A stretch of DNA of 26,905 bases. Source: a virus. This document shows positions 12,987-21,044 of this stretch, piece by piece (position 1 is the first letter of the stretch; each line of letters starts with the position of its first letter). A program made the position numbers and the translations under genes. The DNA lies in IMG/VR virus record IMGVR_UViG_3300006052_000027, positions 1-26,905 of that record; one strand, written 5' to 3'. The notes beneath the pieces are model-generated. The model searched no databases. It saw nothing but the letters and a program-made list of their open reading frames with translations, and was not told where the DNA came from.

Positions 12987-13955
12987 TTATCCCATTAATC
13001 CGGACAGCCCCGCATAGTTACCAGTTGTGCCAGCTTGATTTTGCCCAGCCCCAGGAGAGGTCCATTGTCCCAGACCGTTACCCACTGATCCAGCAAAACC
13101 CTGCCCCAATGTCCTCATAAATGACGGCTGCATATTCTGTTGCTGTTGGAAGTAGTTATTTTGTAACCCTAGTTGGTACTGGTAATTAAGGGCGTTCGAC
13201 ATGGTGTTGTAGTTCTGCCCCATTGCCGTGTTCGCTTGCTGTTGCATATAAGGCACTTGGTTTAAGTAGTTTGATTGCTGATACTGATACGGTGCAGAGG
13301 CCCCACCAAACGCAATCTGATTAGCCTGGTTTTGCGCCTGTAATTCTGCATTGGCCAAATAGCCGTTTGCTTGACCGGCTAAGTCCTTTTGGGCACCTGC
13401 CATGGCCTCATTAAGCCCCCCAGTGTTGAGTAGTCCCTGGGATTGTAGAGAAGTCATGATTTGGGGCTGTAGGCGGTTAAATAACTGCTGGTCATAGTTC
13501 TGCATGTACTGTGAAGTAGCGTCGATCCCCTGTTGCGCCCCTTGCATATACTGCTGACCAAGCTGCTGCGCCTGTGCCTGTTGCGCCTGCAACTTTTGGG
13601 TTGCTGTGTCCTGGGCCGCTTGTTGGAAGTTGTTGCCCACAAACTGGTTTATGTAACTGGACGGGTCCAAATTCTGGGGAGAGTTTGGATTCATAATGTT
13701 CGTTACATTGGGGGCGATGTACTGCGAACTAAACTGATCTATCTCTGCCTGTGTCGGTGCCCGTCCAACTAAGTTTTGGAACTGAGAGGCAAACGTGCTT
13801 TGTAGTGTTCCAACACGGTTATTGAAGTCAGAGAAGTTTCCTGCGGTCCACCCCCCCTGTGCGTTTTGTGTTCCATTAAACGCATTCAATAGCTGTTGAT
13901 TCAGATTTGTATATTGAGTGTTCTCTGATTGGTTAGTTGGTTGGGCTGTAGACAT
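12987..13955 (-). CDS. Gln/Asn-rich virion protein, probably internal or ejection protein
   Basis: The 322 residues are dominated by Gln, Asn, Ala and Tyr. A central helix at about 120-230 contains QKLQAQQAQAQQLGQQY and the block LQSQGLLNTGGLNEAMAGAQ, which I recall in short-tailed phage internal or DNA-transfer proteins. The C terminus is Gly-rich. It is first of three consecutive proteins of this type in transcription order, which together could form the ejection apparatus. The ATG at 13955 has TAGG upstream. Confidence 0.6.
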   Translation of the reverse strand: MSTAQPTNQSENTQYTNLNQQLLNAFNGTQNAQGGWTAGNFSDFNNRVGTLQSTFASQFQNLVGRAPTQAEIDQFSSQYIAPNVTNIMNPNSPQNLDPSSYINQFVGNNFQQAAQDTATQKLQAQQAQAQQLGQQYMQGAQQGIDATSQYMQNYDQQLFNRLQPQIMTSLQSQGLLNTGGLNEAMAGAQKDLAGQANGYLANAELQAQNQANQIAFGGASAPYQYQQSNYLNQVPYMQQQANTAMGQNYNTMSNALNYQYQLGLQNNYFQQQQNMQPSFMRTLGQGFAGSVGNGLGQWTSPGAGQNQAGTTGNYAGLSGLMG

Positions 13956-14001
13956 GGGATTACCTAAAACTACGGGAGTTAACGGCTAATTGTTACTTAG
14001 G

Positions 14002-14148
14002 TTATTTTGCAAGGATGGCAGTTTGGTATGTAACTTCATCAATAAACGTACACGTCAAACCCTGCTGTGCTAACATTGTTGTAATAGCGTCTTGGGACAT
14101 TCCATTGAAAGAGGCGTATGCACCGTCGGAACGAAGAAGGTATACCAT
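14002..14148 (-). CDS. Hypothetical small protein, 48 aa
   Basis: The 48 residues start MVYLLRSDGAYASFNGMSQ and go on with a helix (DAITTMLAQQGLTCTFI) and a strand. The start at 14148 overlaps the stop of the upstream tail gene as TAATG, so I prefer it to the longer frame from 14205. The alternating strand-helix pattern suggests a compact fold. It lies between tail and internal virion genes; the role is unknown. Confidence 0.55.
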   Translation of the reverse strand: MVYLLRSDGAYASFNGMSQDAITTMLAQQGLTCTFIDEVTYQTAILAK

Positions 14149-14753
14149 TATCGCACCCGCCTGGCAGATATGCGACCAGCGATTGTAGAAGTACCACTGC
14201 CCCACACAAGTGCCGCTTTTAGATAGATGGTTGTGGTTGCGGATAAACTAACTCTCCACTGTGCTATTGTCAACGTCACGTTATAGCTGCTACTAGGAAC
14301 TCCCTCAACTACGTTGTCATAAAGAACATGGTCTGTCGTGGCACTTCCACTATATGCCGAAACAGCTCCAAAAAACTGCCCTAGTCCCGTTCCAGAATTG
14401 GCTTGGTAGGATGGCTGCCCAGTCACATCCCAATCACCAGCCGTCAAGGAAATACTGGTGATGTTGGCGTATGTGCCTGTAGAGCCCTGTCCCACTCCTG
14501 AAGCTACAGAAGAAACATACTCACCAACATTCCCCGCCGTTGCACTACTATTTGTTGATACGCCCACAATACCACCAGTTAGTGTTGATAGGCCGGTAAC
14601 AGTTAAAACACCAGTCTTGACATTTGTCCATGAAGACGACGCGGAATCAAGACTATTAAGCGTATTAACAATGTTGTTAATCTCGCTGTTGACTTGGGAG
14701 CCGTAAGCCACGGTGCCGTCAGTAAAGGTATACGTTCTAGTGATGAGCGACAT
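14148..14753 (-). CDS. Tail protein with shared N-terminal module, third of the set
   Basis: The 201 residues begin MSLITRTYTFTDGTVAYGSQ and continue with a helix-turn (INNIVNTLNSLDSASSSWTNV) nearly the same as in the gene upstream. The remainder is Ser/Thr/Gly-rich beta structure (about 60-200) with a carbohydrate- or receptor-binding look. I start it at 14753, where GAGGG precedes. The shared N-terminal part may dock to the virion while the C-terminal part varies. The C-terminal fold cannot be named. Confidence 0.6.
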   Translation of the reverse strand: MSLITRTYTFTDGTVAYGSQVNSEINNIVNTLNSLDSASSSWTNVKTGVLTVTGLSTLTGGIVGVSTNSSATAGNVGEYVSSVASGVGQGSTGTYANITSISLTAGDWDVTGQPSYQANSGTGLGQFFGAVSAYSGSATTDHVLYDNVVEGVPSSSYNVTLTIAQWRVSLSATTTIYLKAALVWGSGTSTIAGRISARRVR

Positions 14754-14755
14754 AC

Positions 14756-15520
14756 TTAGGCCCTCAACTCTATCGCATAAAGGGTGTACGATCCGCAACT
14801 TGGTGCCGAACCAATGTCAAGTTGGTAAGACAGTTTGTAGGTATGGGAACCCGCTGATGGCGTTAAGATAACCGTACCACTGAGGGTGGTGGAAAAGGAA
14901 CCACTCGCGCTACCTTGAACTACTGTTGACCCCCCGTTACCGTTAAAATTTGCCCCGTCTTGTTGTAGTACAACGGTCGCCTGGGAAAGGCCGCTACCAT
15001 CAGCGATTCCAGAAACACTCGCTGACCATCCAACGAGCACATAACCACCGATGGTTGTTATTGTAGTCGTCGTTAGCTGCGTTGGACTGGCTCTGCCAAA
15101 GCCACTACTAATAGAATTGACCTGTTGACTAACGGCATTAGCACGAAAATCTGGCGTTGAAATTGTCCCCTGTGAAATCTCTTGCGCGGTCGCACTTGAA
15201 TTCGCAGTTGATCCACGGATTGTTTGCGACGTAATACTGGCGTTGGTGATAGTATTTGCCGCTATCTGAGAATTGGTAATCGGGTACTGTGCGGCATCAC
15301 CAGAAGTGCTTGGTGTACCAACACTTGCAATACGGTTACCATTGGCATTGGCGTTACCAGCAAGTTGTAAGGACGTTACTTTAACATTGTCCCAGGTGGT
15401 AGAGGCTGAATCGAGACTGTTTAGAACACTTACAATGTTGGCAACTTCAGCCTCTACTTGTGACCCATAGGCGGTCGTGCCATCTGTGAAGTGGTAGGTT
15501 CGCGTAATGATTGTGGACAT
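14756..15520 (-). CDS. Tail protein with shared N-terminal module, second of the set
   Basis: 254 residues begin MSTIITRTYHFTDGTTAYGS, then QVEAEVANIVSVLNSLDSASTTWDNVKV. A low-complexity Ser/Thr/Ala/Asn middle (about 60-140), reading like a beta-helix or collagen-like spacer, links it to a C-terminal beta domain (YVLVGWSASVSG...YKLSYQLDIGSA) that recalls fibre-tip jelly-roll domains. It is probably a short fibre or appendage. The stop is 2 bases from the next start. Confidence 0.6.
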   Translation of the reverse strand: MSTIITRTYHFTDGTTAYGSQVEAEVANIVSVLNSLDSASTTWDNVKVTSLQLAGNANANGNRIASVGTPSTSGDAAQYPITNSQIAANTITNASITSQTIRGSTANSSATAQEISQGTISTPDFRANAVSQQVNSISSGFGRASPTQLTTTTITTIGGYVLVGWSASVSGIADGSGLSQATVVLQQDGANFNGNGGSTVVQGSASGSFSTTLSGTVILTPSAGSHTYKLSYQLDIGSAPSCGSYTLYAIELRA

Positions 15521-15946
15521 TTAAAGTGTGCTCCATTCGGTGCCGTTATATACGAGTCTAAGGACACCGTAGGCTGTACTAATGACTTTGTTTGATGCTC
15601 CATCAATGGTCCCACTGGCAGGTGATACAGTGATGTTATTAGTGTTCGCATCCCCCTTACCATCTTTCACGGTATACACAGATCCGGTAACCGGCGAAGA
15701 AGCTAACGTAACTGCGGTGGCCGCACCGGTGCCTTTCTTAACAACTAGGATAGTCTCATTTGCTGCCGTGATGCTACCGGTGCCCGTAAACACCCGTGTG
15801 GTCAACGAAACGTGATCCCAGGTTGTTAATCCAGCATTGGCATTATTAATCGTCTGCGTAATCGCGGTTAGTACGCTCTGCAGATATGACCCGCTGATCT
15901 GGTTAAGATTAGTGAATTGAAATAGTGGCGTTAGTTGAACTGTCAT
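15521..15946 (-). CDS. Tail protein with related N-terminal module, first of the set
   Basis: The 141 residues start MTVQLTPLFQFTNLNQISGS, followed by a helix (LQSVLTAITQTINNANAGLTTWDHV) that repeats the pattern of the two downstream genes in weaker form. The rest is beta-rich (ILVVKKGTGAATAVTLASSP; VYTVKDGKGDANTNNITV) like a fibre or head-spike domain. The start at 15946 is chosen over the longer frame from 16000, which would overlap the hub gene. A tail appendage is likely. Confidence 0.6.
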   Translation of the reverse strand: MTVQLTPLFQFTNLNQISGSYLQSVLTAITQTINNANAGLTTWDHVSLTTRVFTGTGSITAANETILVVKKGTGAATAVTLASSPVTGSVYTVKDGKGDANTNNITVSPASGTIDGASNKVISTAYGVLRLVYNGTEWSTL

Positions 15947-15950
15947 GGGC

Positions 15951-17600
15951 CTAAGCCTGTGAAATACCTTCTGGGATAGCTGATATGGCAAACCCTTCAA
16001 TGGTGGCTGTGTTGTTTAAAGTGCTGTTTGATAGCTTTACACGAACGGTCTTTGCATCAAACGCAAGTTCTTTCTGGGTAGTTGAAATACCAGCGGTGGC
16101 CCAGGTGGAGGTGCCCCAGGTCATTGTTCCACCAGAGCCAGTTGTTCCCCAAGTTGTCGTAATAGGGGCGATGGATGTTTGTATTGTTGGTATTGAGGTT
16201 GTGTCTGACCCATCCAAGTAACAATCAATGTTAATATACTGACTGGTACTTCCGGTTGTGCCCTTAATTTCAATCCACGGCCACTTGCTTCTAATGGTGG
16301 GTTTCTCAGCAAAAATGTCTCCAAACGTGACATAGCTACTAATCGCCGTTCCATTGTCATTAGTACCAATGTCATGCTGATAGACGGTACCAGCGTAGTC
16401 ACCAGCAAACGGTATCCAAGAACCATTGTTTAGTTCAAAAACTGCCCCGCAAGCAAACGTATTTGCAAAGCTGTGCCGCCCCCACACAAAGTCCGTGGTA
16501 TAGTCCAGCACCCAACAAGTGTCGTTCTGACCGTTGGATTGAGACATAAAACACCACACTTGATTGCGGGCGGGGTAGTTAATCGCCCACACATTTTTTA
16601 ACTGAGAGTGGTCTATGTTGGTAAGATTTGTGATCGTCGTATTTCTACTCTGACTAATGGTGTATCCCACTTGAACGGTGGTCCTACCATCAAAAATCCG
16701 CGGCACTCCAAACTGGTCAACAAAGAACACCAGCTCTGCCCCTGATTGTCGGGTATTGGTGATGGGGGTTGTGAACTTAACAATGGACCGATGTGACTGT
16801 GTACCAACACCGGCAACTACGGGCGTGGGGTTTTGGGTAAACGGGAATATAACACCAGAGCTGTTAACCTGAGTGGGTTGGAACGCTATCTGATAAATAG
16901 CATTGCGTTTAAAGCCGTATAAGAACGTATTGTAGTTAACGGCACCTCGCAGATCCCCACCGGTCTTTGGCGAAATGTCCATATAGTTGTTACTGCCTAA
17001 CATGGTAAAGGAGTTGGGGTTGTTAACGTCAGAGAATCGTAGGCGGTCGTAGTATCGGGTGGAAGATTCTACCGTCTGTCCCCAGAACATATACCCCTGG
17101 TATTCCACATTGAAAAGAGCTGATGTAAAGGCGGGGGAGCCTTGGATAACCTGGGTAGTTCCAGAACTATTGGTTTGCCAACATGTATTACTGTCGTCGG
17201 TCATACAAACAATGTCATTTAAAATGGCGAATGTGTTGTAATAAGTAGATCCCGTGGTGACGGTGGTGCTGTTGGTAATATCGGACCACGTACCACCCAA
17301 ACTAGCCGACATACTATAGAGTTTTCCACCGCAGACTAATAAAGCCTGGTTACCAGAAGAAAACCTAGCCATGTAGATACCATTGCAGGCATTGGCACTT
17401 ACAGGAGAGGTGTTTAGTGGTATATATCCGTTTCGCCACTGAAACCCACCAATGGGAAAGTAGTTAACATTCTGTGCATCCCGTAGTTTGGCCTGTCCCA
17501 AAAGCACCGAGGACGATACGGTGTCAATTCCACCCGTCGTGGAATAACGGTCGATAATGTTCCCACCAAAATTGGGTATTTGACCAGTTGTAGTTGCCAC
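15951..17600 (-). CDS. Beta-propeller-like tail hub / stabilization protein
   Basis: The 549-residue protein is almost entirely beta strands with repeated blocks of the form 'G..L....YN.FLYGFKRNAIYQI', 'VFFVDQFGVPRIFDGRT', and 'DTCWVLDYTTDFVWGRHSF'. These are propeller-like blades with Trp and Asp in turns. The size and position just after the connector match P22 gp10-type hub or tail nozzle proteins that seal the portal after packaging. The C-terminal part (450-549) is Thr/Trp-rich. The start is GTG 17600, overlapping the upstream stop as TAGTG. Exact homology was not tested. Confidence 0.7.
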   Translation of the reverse strand: MATTTGQIPNFGGNIIDRYSTTGGIDTVSSSVLLGQAKLRDAQNVNYFPIGGFQWRNGYIPLNTSPVSANACNGIYMARFSSGNQALLVCGGKLYSMSASLGGTWSDITNSTTVTTGSTYYNTFAILNDIVCMTDDSNTCWQTNSSGTTQVIQGSPAFTSALFNVEYQGYMFWGQTVESSTRYYDRLRFSDVNNPNSFTMLGSNNYMDISPKTGGDLRGAVNYNTFLYGFKRNAIYQIAFQPTQVNSSGVIFPFTQNPTPVVAGVGTQSHRSIVKFTTPITNTRQSGAELVFFVDQFGVPRIFDGRTTVQVGYTISQSRNTTITNLTNIDHSQLKNVWAINYPARNQVWCFMSQSNGQNDTCWVLDYTTDFVWGRHSFANTFACGAVFELNNGSWIPFAGDYAGTVYQHDIGTNDNGTAISSYVTFGDIFAEKPTIRSKWPWIEIKGTTGSTSQYINIDCYLDGSDTTSIPTIQTSIAPITTTWGTTGSGGTMTWGTSTWATAGISTTQKELAFDAKTVRVKLSNSTLNNTATIEGFAISAIPEGISQA

Positions 17601-18730
17601 TAGATTCGATACCTCGGAGGTCGATTAGAAAAAATGGGTGCTGCAACTTGCCGTTGCGTCAGTGATCTATCTTCTGCCTTAGCCTTGTCCCATGCTACGT
17701 TTTGTAGTTGGAATTGGGAGCCCTCACGCGTATCGGGACTCGCGCCCTCTTCACGCCACACTGTGGATTCGATAACAGCCACGGGGTATCGATAAAGCAT
17801 CTCATTGGTATCAATGCTATTAATGAGAGTGGCATACTTCCGATATCCAGCCACTAATACCCCCCATCCCTGGTTAGGTGACGGGTCCAGGCGTAGGTAC
17901 TTACCGAACTGTCTCGATGAGGTGTAAGAGGCCCCACTTGGTCCAACAAGTAAATTCTGATTAAGGATAATGGAGGTGTCACTAAGTACTTTATGCACCG
18001 TGTACGGCGTTAGCACACCCGTCAAGGCACCCACGGTAGAAGAGTCACCCGTAATGGTGATGGTATCGCCCGGGGTGACATTGGCTAGCCACGCGGTCCC
18101 AGAACCAGTTAATGTGTTGGTATTGACTGTCCCAGTCACAGTGCCAGTCGTATAAGTAGATCCAACGAAGTCCTGGTTAAAGATATAGGCCGCACTAGGA
18201 ACACCGCGGTTCACGTTTGGCGGCGCCACATTCCAGTAGATGGGCAAGGCATCCGTGTAGATCGGAACCAGAACGTGCTTTACATCAACCAATTCTGAAG
18301 GAAATAACCAATCCAACTTTTTTAGCTCGAAGTTCTTAGTAGAGCCGGTGGTGCCTTGGTAGGCGGGATCTATCGTGATTTGGTTCGTACTGACCACGTT
18401 CAACACCTTATAGAACATGTTGGGAGCATCGCCATAGAACCTGATGTATGCACCAACGTGTGTGCCTACAACAAACGGAGTACCGCTTGCGTCCGCTGTG
18501 ACAGTCCTTGACCCATTCGTGGCAGTGACAGTGCCGTTAGTGGGGCTAAACAAGTCCGTAACTTCGGGTAACAGATATTCCCGCATACGAAACGACCACG
18601 GGTATCCATCCCACATTTCTTGACACGCCTCGTTCACAAACCGCTTTAGGCGGGTCTGCACGGTCGTATCGTTAATGTTCTTGTTTAATCTCGATGCAAC
18701 CGTGGTTATGATGTCGTTAAGATTGGCCAT
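17600..18730 (-). CDS. Head-tail connector / tail accessory protein
   Basis: The 376 residues open with helices (LNDIITTVASRLNKN; RLKRFVNEACQEMWDGYPWSFRMREY), the N-terminal look of podovirus adaptors such as P22 gp4-like and tubular A-like proteins. Two small beta modules follow: one at about 66-130 (TVTATNGSRTVTAD...YIRFYGD...ITIDPAYQG) and a second at about 190-270 (TVNTNTLTGSGTAWL...DTITITGD...SIILNQN). The C terminus is helical again (YRYPVAVIESTVWREEGA). It probably attaches beneath the portal. The stop touches the hub start. Confidence 0.7.
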   Translation of the reverse strand: MANLNDIITTVASRLNKNINDTTVQTRLKRFVNEACQEMWDGYPWSFRMREYLLPEVTDLFSPTNGTVTATNGSRTVTADASGTPFVVGTHVGAYIRFYGDAPNMFYKVLNVVSTNQITIDPAYQGTTGSTKNFELKKLDWLFPSELVDVKHVLVPIYTDALPIYWNVAPPNVNRGVPSAAYIFNQDFVGSTYTTGTVTGTVNTNTLTGSGTAWLANVTPGDTITITGDSSTVGALTGVLTPYTVHKVLSDTSIILNQNLLVGPSGASYTSSRQFGKYLRLDPSPNQGWGVLVAGYRKYATLINSIDTNEMLYRYPVAVIESTVWREEGASPDTREGSQFQLQNVAWDKAKAEDRSLTQRQVAAPIFSNRPPRYRI

Positions 18731-18832
18731 TTATGCAGCCTCTTGTAGCATTCTTTCAGTCTTGTGCGGGCATGGGGTCATTCTTCGCTGTGCCCTACGG
18801 GCCTTTTGTTCGGCTGTACGGGGATTGGGCAT
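18731..18832 (-). CDS. Small basic protein, 33 aa
   Basis: Minus-strand ATG 18832 follows the upstream stop by 2 bases, and its own stop abuts the connector start (TAAATG). The product, MPNPRTAEQKARRAQRRM followed by TPCPHKTERMLQEAA, is an Arg/Lys-rich helix with a Cys-Pro-His group. It could bind nucleic acid or be a small assembly factor. The tight fit between flanking genes supports it. Confidence 0.5.
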   Translation of the reverse strand: MPNPRTAEQKARRAQRRMTPCPHKTERMLQEAA

Positions 18833-18834
18833 TT

Positions 18835-19188
18835 CTAGTTCACGTGGTACAAGAGCGTCACGCCACCTGTGTTTCCCGTCGTGGTGTATGTGATACCAGA
18901 GGAACATCGCACATTAAAGTGCAATTCATTGACAGCCGACAGACTCACAACACCAATTTTGCTTGCGGCATTGGCACCCTGTCCGTCAAATATCGTCAAC
19001 ACACCGGAAATGGAGGGGGTGCCGATAATCACGCCTCGAAAGTCCGTGTTTGGACTGGTCCCAGTAATCTGTTGCGTGGTGTCATTGGTGGCGGTGAAAG
19101 ATGAGGCGTTAATTTCCCGTGTTTCGGTATAGCAATAGGCGGTCGAGGAAAGAGCCAACGACAGCCCGATGAGCAGTAACTTTTTCAT
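18835..19188 (-). CDS. Exported protein with signal peptide, virion-decoration-like fold
   Basis: Residues 1-19 (MKKLLLIGLSLALSSTAYC) form a textbook Sec signal peptide: two Lys, a hydrophobic core and small residues before a cut near STA or AYC. The mature ~98 residues look like one beta-sandwich (DFRGVIIGTPSISGVLTIFDG; GITYTTTGNTGGVTLLYHV). That domain resembles the mature part of the signal-peptide gene on the other side of the coat gene. TAATG links it to the membrane-protein gene. An exported product in a virion operon is unusual; a decoration-like ancestor is my inference. Confidence 0.65.
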   Translation of the reverse strand: MKKLLLIGLSLALSSTAYCYTETREINASSFTATNDTTQQITGTSPNTDFRGVIIGTPSISGVLTIFDGQGANAASKIGVVSLSAVNELHFNVRCSSGITYTTTGNTGGVTLLYHVN

Positions 19189-19385
19189 TAGTGAGACTCC
19201 CTGTAGATCGGTATGAAATAGCTCTTACCGTCGATTTTTTGTTCCATAAATCCAGCAATGTAGAATTTATGTCCATCCAGTGTGTATGTGGATGTTTGTA
19301 CCCGTGCATACAGCATGGCGATTACAAACAACAACACAGCAAATGCATATCCCAACAACGGACGTTTAGATATATTTTCTTCCAT
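19188..19385 (-). CDS. Membrane-anchored small protein, 65 aa
   Basis: One transmembrane segment at about 10-28 (LLGYAFAVLLFVIAMLYA) follows a short basic N terminus, leaving a ~37-residue beta-like domain (TYTLDGHKFYIAGF; DGKSYFIPIYRESH) on the far side of the membrane. Together with the signal-peptide gene after it, this part of the late cluster appears to target the envelope. Overlap with the upstream zinc-ribbon gene is 20 bases. Function unknown. Confidence 0.6.
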   Translation of the reverse strand: MEENISKRPLLGYAFAVLLFVIAMLYARVQTSTYTLDGHKFYIAGFMEQKIDGKSYFIPIYRESH

Positions 19386-19605
19386 TGGTCCTCTTCACAG
19401 TTCCGTCACCCTGCGCCTGTCGGCTTAGAATGTCTTTATAATGCGCTGACGATAGTTCTTGTCCACCCTTGAGCCGAATCATGGCCTTAAAGGTGTTGGG
19501 TTTCAGATCATCCGGTGAATTGACGTAGGCTCTAAAACAATCGTTACAGCGTTCTAGGAAGTCTACGTCGTTAACTTCTTTCTTACACACATCACATGTT
19601 TTCAT
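19366..19605 (-). CDS. Zinc-ribbon protein, 79 aa
   Basis: C4-x2-C7 (TCDVCK) and C20-x2-C23 (RCNDCF) form an N-terminal zinc ribbon, followed by a helical, charged C-terminal half with no recognised motif. No good ribosome site lies upstream of ATG 19605; the 100-base leader instead holds a hairpin (19630-19659). It follows the coat gene and may be expressed at lower level because of that structure. Confidence 0.55.
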   Translation of the reverse strand: MKTCDVCKKEVNDVDFLERCNDCFRAYVNSPDDLKPNTFKAMIRLKGGQELSSAHYKDILSRQAQGDGTVKRTNGRKYI

Positions 19606-19629
19606 GATTTTTAAGGTTAAACTTTAGCT

Positions 19630-19659
19630 GTGGGGTACTCACCGGAGGTTTTCCCCCAC
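19630..19659 (-). promoter_or_regulatory. Stem-loop between coat gene and next gene
   Basis: GTGGGG and CCCCAC pair around a loop that itself holds ACC-TCC-GGT as an inner stem. On the transcribed strand it lies 46 bases after the coat stop. No uridine tract follows, so it is not a classic terminator. It could slow polymerase, protect mRNA 3' ends, or limit expression of the downstream genes. Confidence 0.4.
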
Positions 19660-19705
19660 GGCCAAAGAACAGTTAGTTTTTAGGTAAGAACTTTGTGACT
19701 AGGCG

Positions 19706-20572
19706 TTACTTGCCGTACAGCGTGACTCCGAAGGTGGTACGATAGTTGAGGATACCGTAGATACAGGTAGCCACATACAGATCGCCCGTGTAGTCAGGCC
19801 GGCGCATTTTCTCAACACCAATCTGCTTCTGGATAGCAAGCAGGTACGCATCTTTGTGGAACATCTGGTTAACTTCATGACCACCAGACGTAGGCGCATT
19901 GTTGGTCCAATAGATCACAACACCCAGGCGCTCACCGACGATACCGGTTTTAATCGGCTGATCGGGAACGTAGCGGGTATTAATGAACTGATCGGTTTTC
20001 AACCACGCGGCTTTGGTCTTGGGACCAATGACGCATGACCGATCCGTGTCAGGGGCATCCGCTTGGTCAAGCGCGAGGGCGCACGCAACCCAGTCGTCTA
20101 GGATCGGGTCTTGTCCGAGAGTACCAACAGCGGTGTTGGTCCCACCCGAATAGAGTCCGAGAACGTCTGTGTCGATTTGCACGGCCAGTCCGTAGACCGC
20201 TTTTTCCTTCATCATGTCCGCAAACATATACTTGCTCTGCACGGTCAACATGTCGTCAACCAGGAAGGCTTCGTAATACCGTTTGTTAAGACTCAGTTGA
20301 AGGTTGGTCTGCGTGATGGTGTCGATTTGAACCTGTGACACCGTAGAAACACTGCGGGTCTGCGCGGACGACATGTTAGCCAACTGAGGAATGTTGACCG
20401 TGTCGCCACCGTCTTTAACGAATTCGTCCATTCTCTTAACGAGTTTGGCCGCGACGAGTTGGTGTTCAACGGCAAGCTGCACTTCTTTCGCCCACAGTGT
20501 GGGGTTAAATACTTCTGCTGACTGTCCAGCTCCACCAGTATAGGCGGCTGAACCAATAGCTCCGTAACTCAT
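19706..20572 (-). CDS. Major capsid protein
   Basis: The 288-residue protein has the size, position and composition of an HK97-fold coat protein: N-terminal part with FNPTLWAKEVQLAVEHQLVAAKLV, a strand-turn region 'GDTVNIPQL', helix 'KRYYEAFLVDDM' (E-loop and spine region), alpha-domain 'AVQIDTDVLGLY', and a C-terminal domain with 'YRTTFGVTLYGK'. It follows scaffold and a signal-peptide protein, the usual order. A ribosome site (AGGAACGGTGA) lies upstream. Not further classified by subfamily. Confidence 0.85.
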   Translation of the reverse strand: MSYGAIGSAAYTGGAGQSAEVFNPTLWAKEVQLAVEHQLVAAKLVKRMDEFVKDGGDTVNIPQLANMSSAQTRSVSTVSQVQIDTITQTNLQLSLNKRYYEAFLVDDMLTVQSKYMFADMMKEKAVYGLAVQIDTDVLGLYSGGTNTAVGTLGQDPILDDWVACALALDQADAPDTDRSCVIGPKTKAAWLKTDQFINTRYVPDQPIKTGIVGERLGVVIYWTNNAPTSGGHEVNQMFHKDAYLLAIQKQIGVEKMRRPDYTGDLYVATCIYGILNYRTTFGVTLYGK

Positions 20573-20590
20573 GTTAGTTCACCGTTCCTA

Positions 20591-21028
20591 TTAGTTTTGA
20601 TCGCTTTGTAAGCGATATAGAATGGTCCAGTGTTCGTTGTTACCAGTAGCCGCGTTCATCGTCGCGCTGATACCGTTAACAAACTTCACTGAGACTGGAT
20701 AGAAGGGCTGCACAGTGGCGCTGTTCTGGACAGCACCGACAAACAGTACGCCCGATGTGTGGTTGGCAGTAGCGGAGTCACGGAACGTAATAAAGTCCGA
20801 TGACGCGCCAGTGCTGCTTGATACGATAACCCCAAATATGATTCCTTTGCCGGTCGCAACCAGAACGTCAGTCGTGCCCGTGGCGGTGCCCATGTCATAT
20901 GACGCGGCACCGGCCCACAGAGGATTTCCAATTTGGAGGTTGTTGCTGTCTTTGGGTACAGGAATAGCCGCATAAGAGGCTGTGGCGAACCCAAGGACGA
21001 GCATGAGAGAGATTAGAAGTCTCTTCAT
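20591..21028 (-). CDS. Exported protein with signal peptide next to the coat gene
   Basis: From ATG 21028, preceded by GGAGG, 145 residues begin MKRLLISLMLVLGFATASYA, a clear Sec signal peptide with SYA|A cleavage. The mature part is a beta-rich domain (GIIFGVIVSSSTG...FITFRDSATANHTSG; FYPVSVKFVNGISATM; HWTILYRL) of the kind found in head decoration or fibre proteins. It resembles the product of 18835-19188. It sits between scaffold and coat genes, where decoration proteins are often encoded, yet a signal peptide would send it out of the cytoplasm where capsids assemble. Confidence 0.7.
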   Translation of the reverse strand: MKRLLISLMLVLGFATASYAAIPVPKDSNNLQIGNPLWAGAASYDMGTATGTTDVLVATGKGIIFGVIVSSSTGASSDFITFRDSATANHTSGVLFVGAVQNSATVQPFYPVSVKFVNGISATMNAATGNNEHWTILYRLQSDQN

Positions 21029-21044
21029 TGTAGCCTCCGAGAAT

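Noticed and set aside
18733-19104. 123-codon plus-strand frame opposite the signal-peptide gene
   Set aside because: The minus strand has a signal peptide, tight gene junctions and ribosome sites; the plus frame has none.
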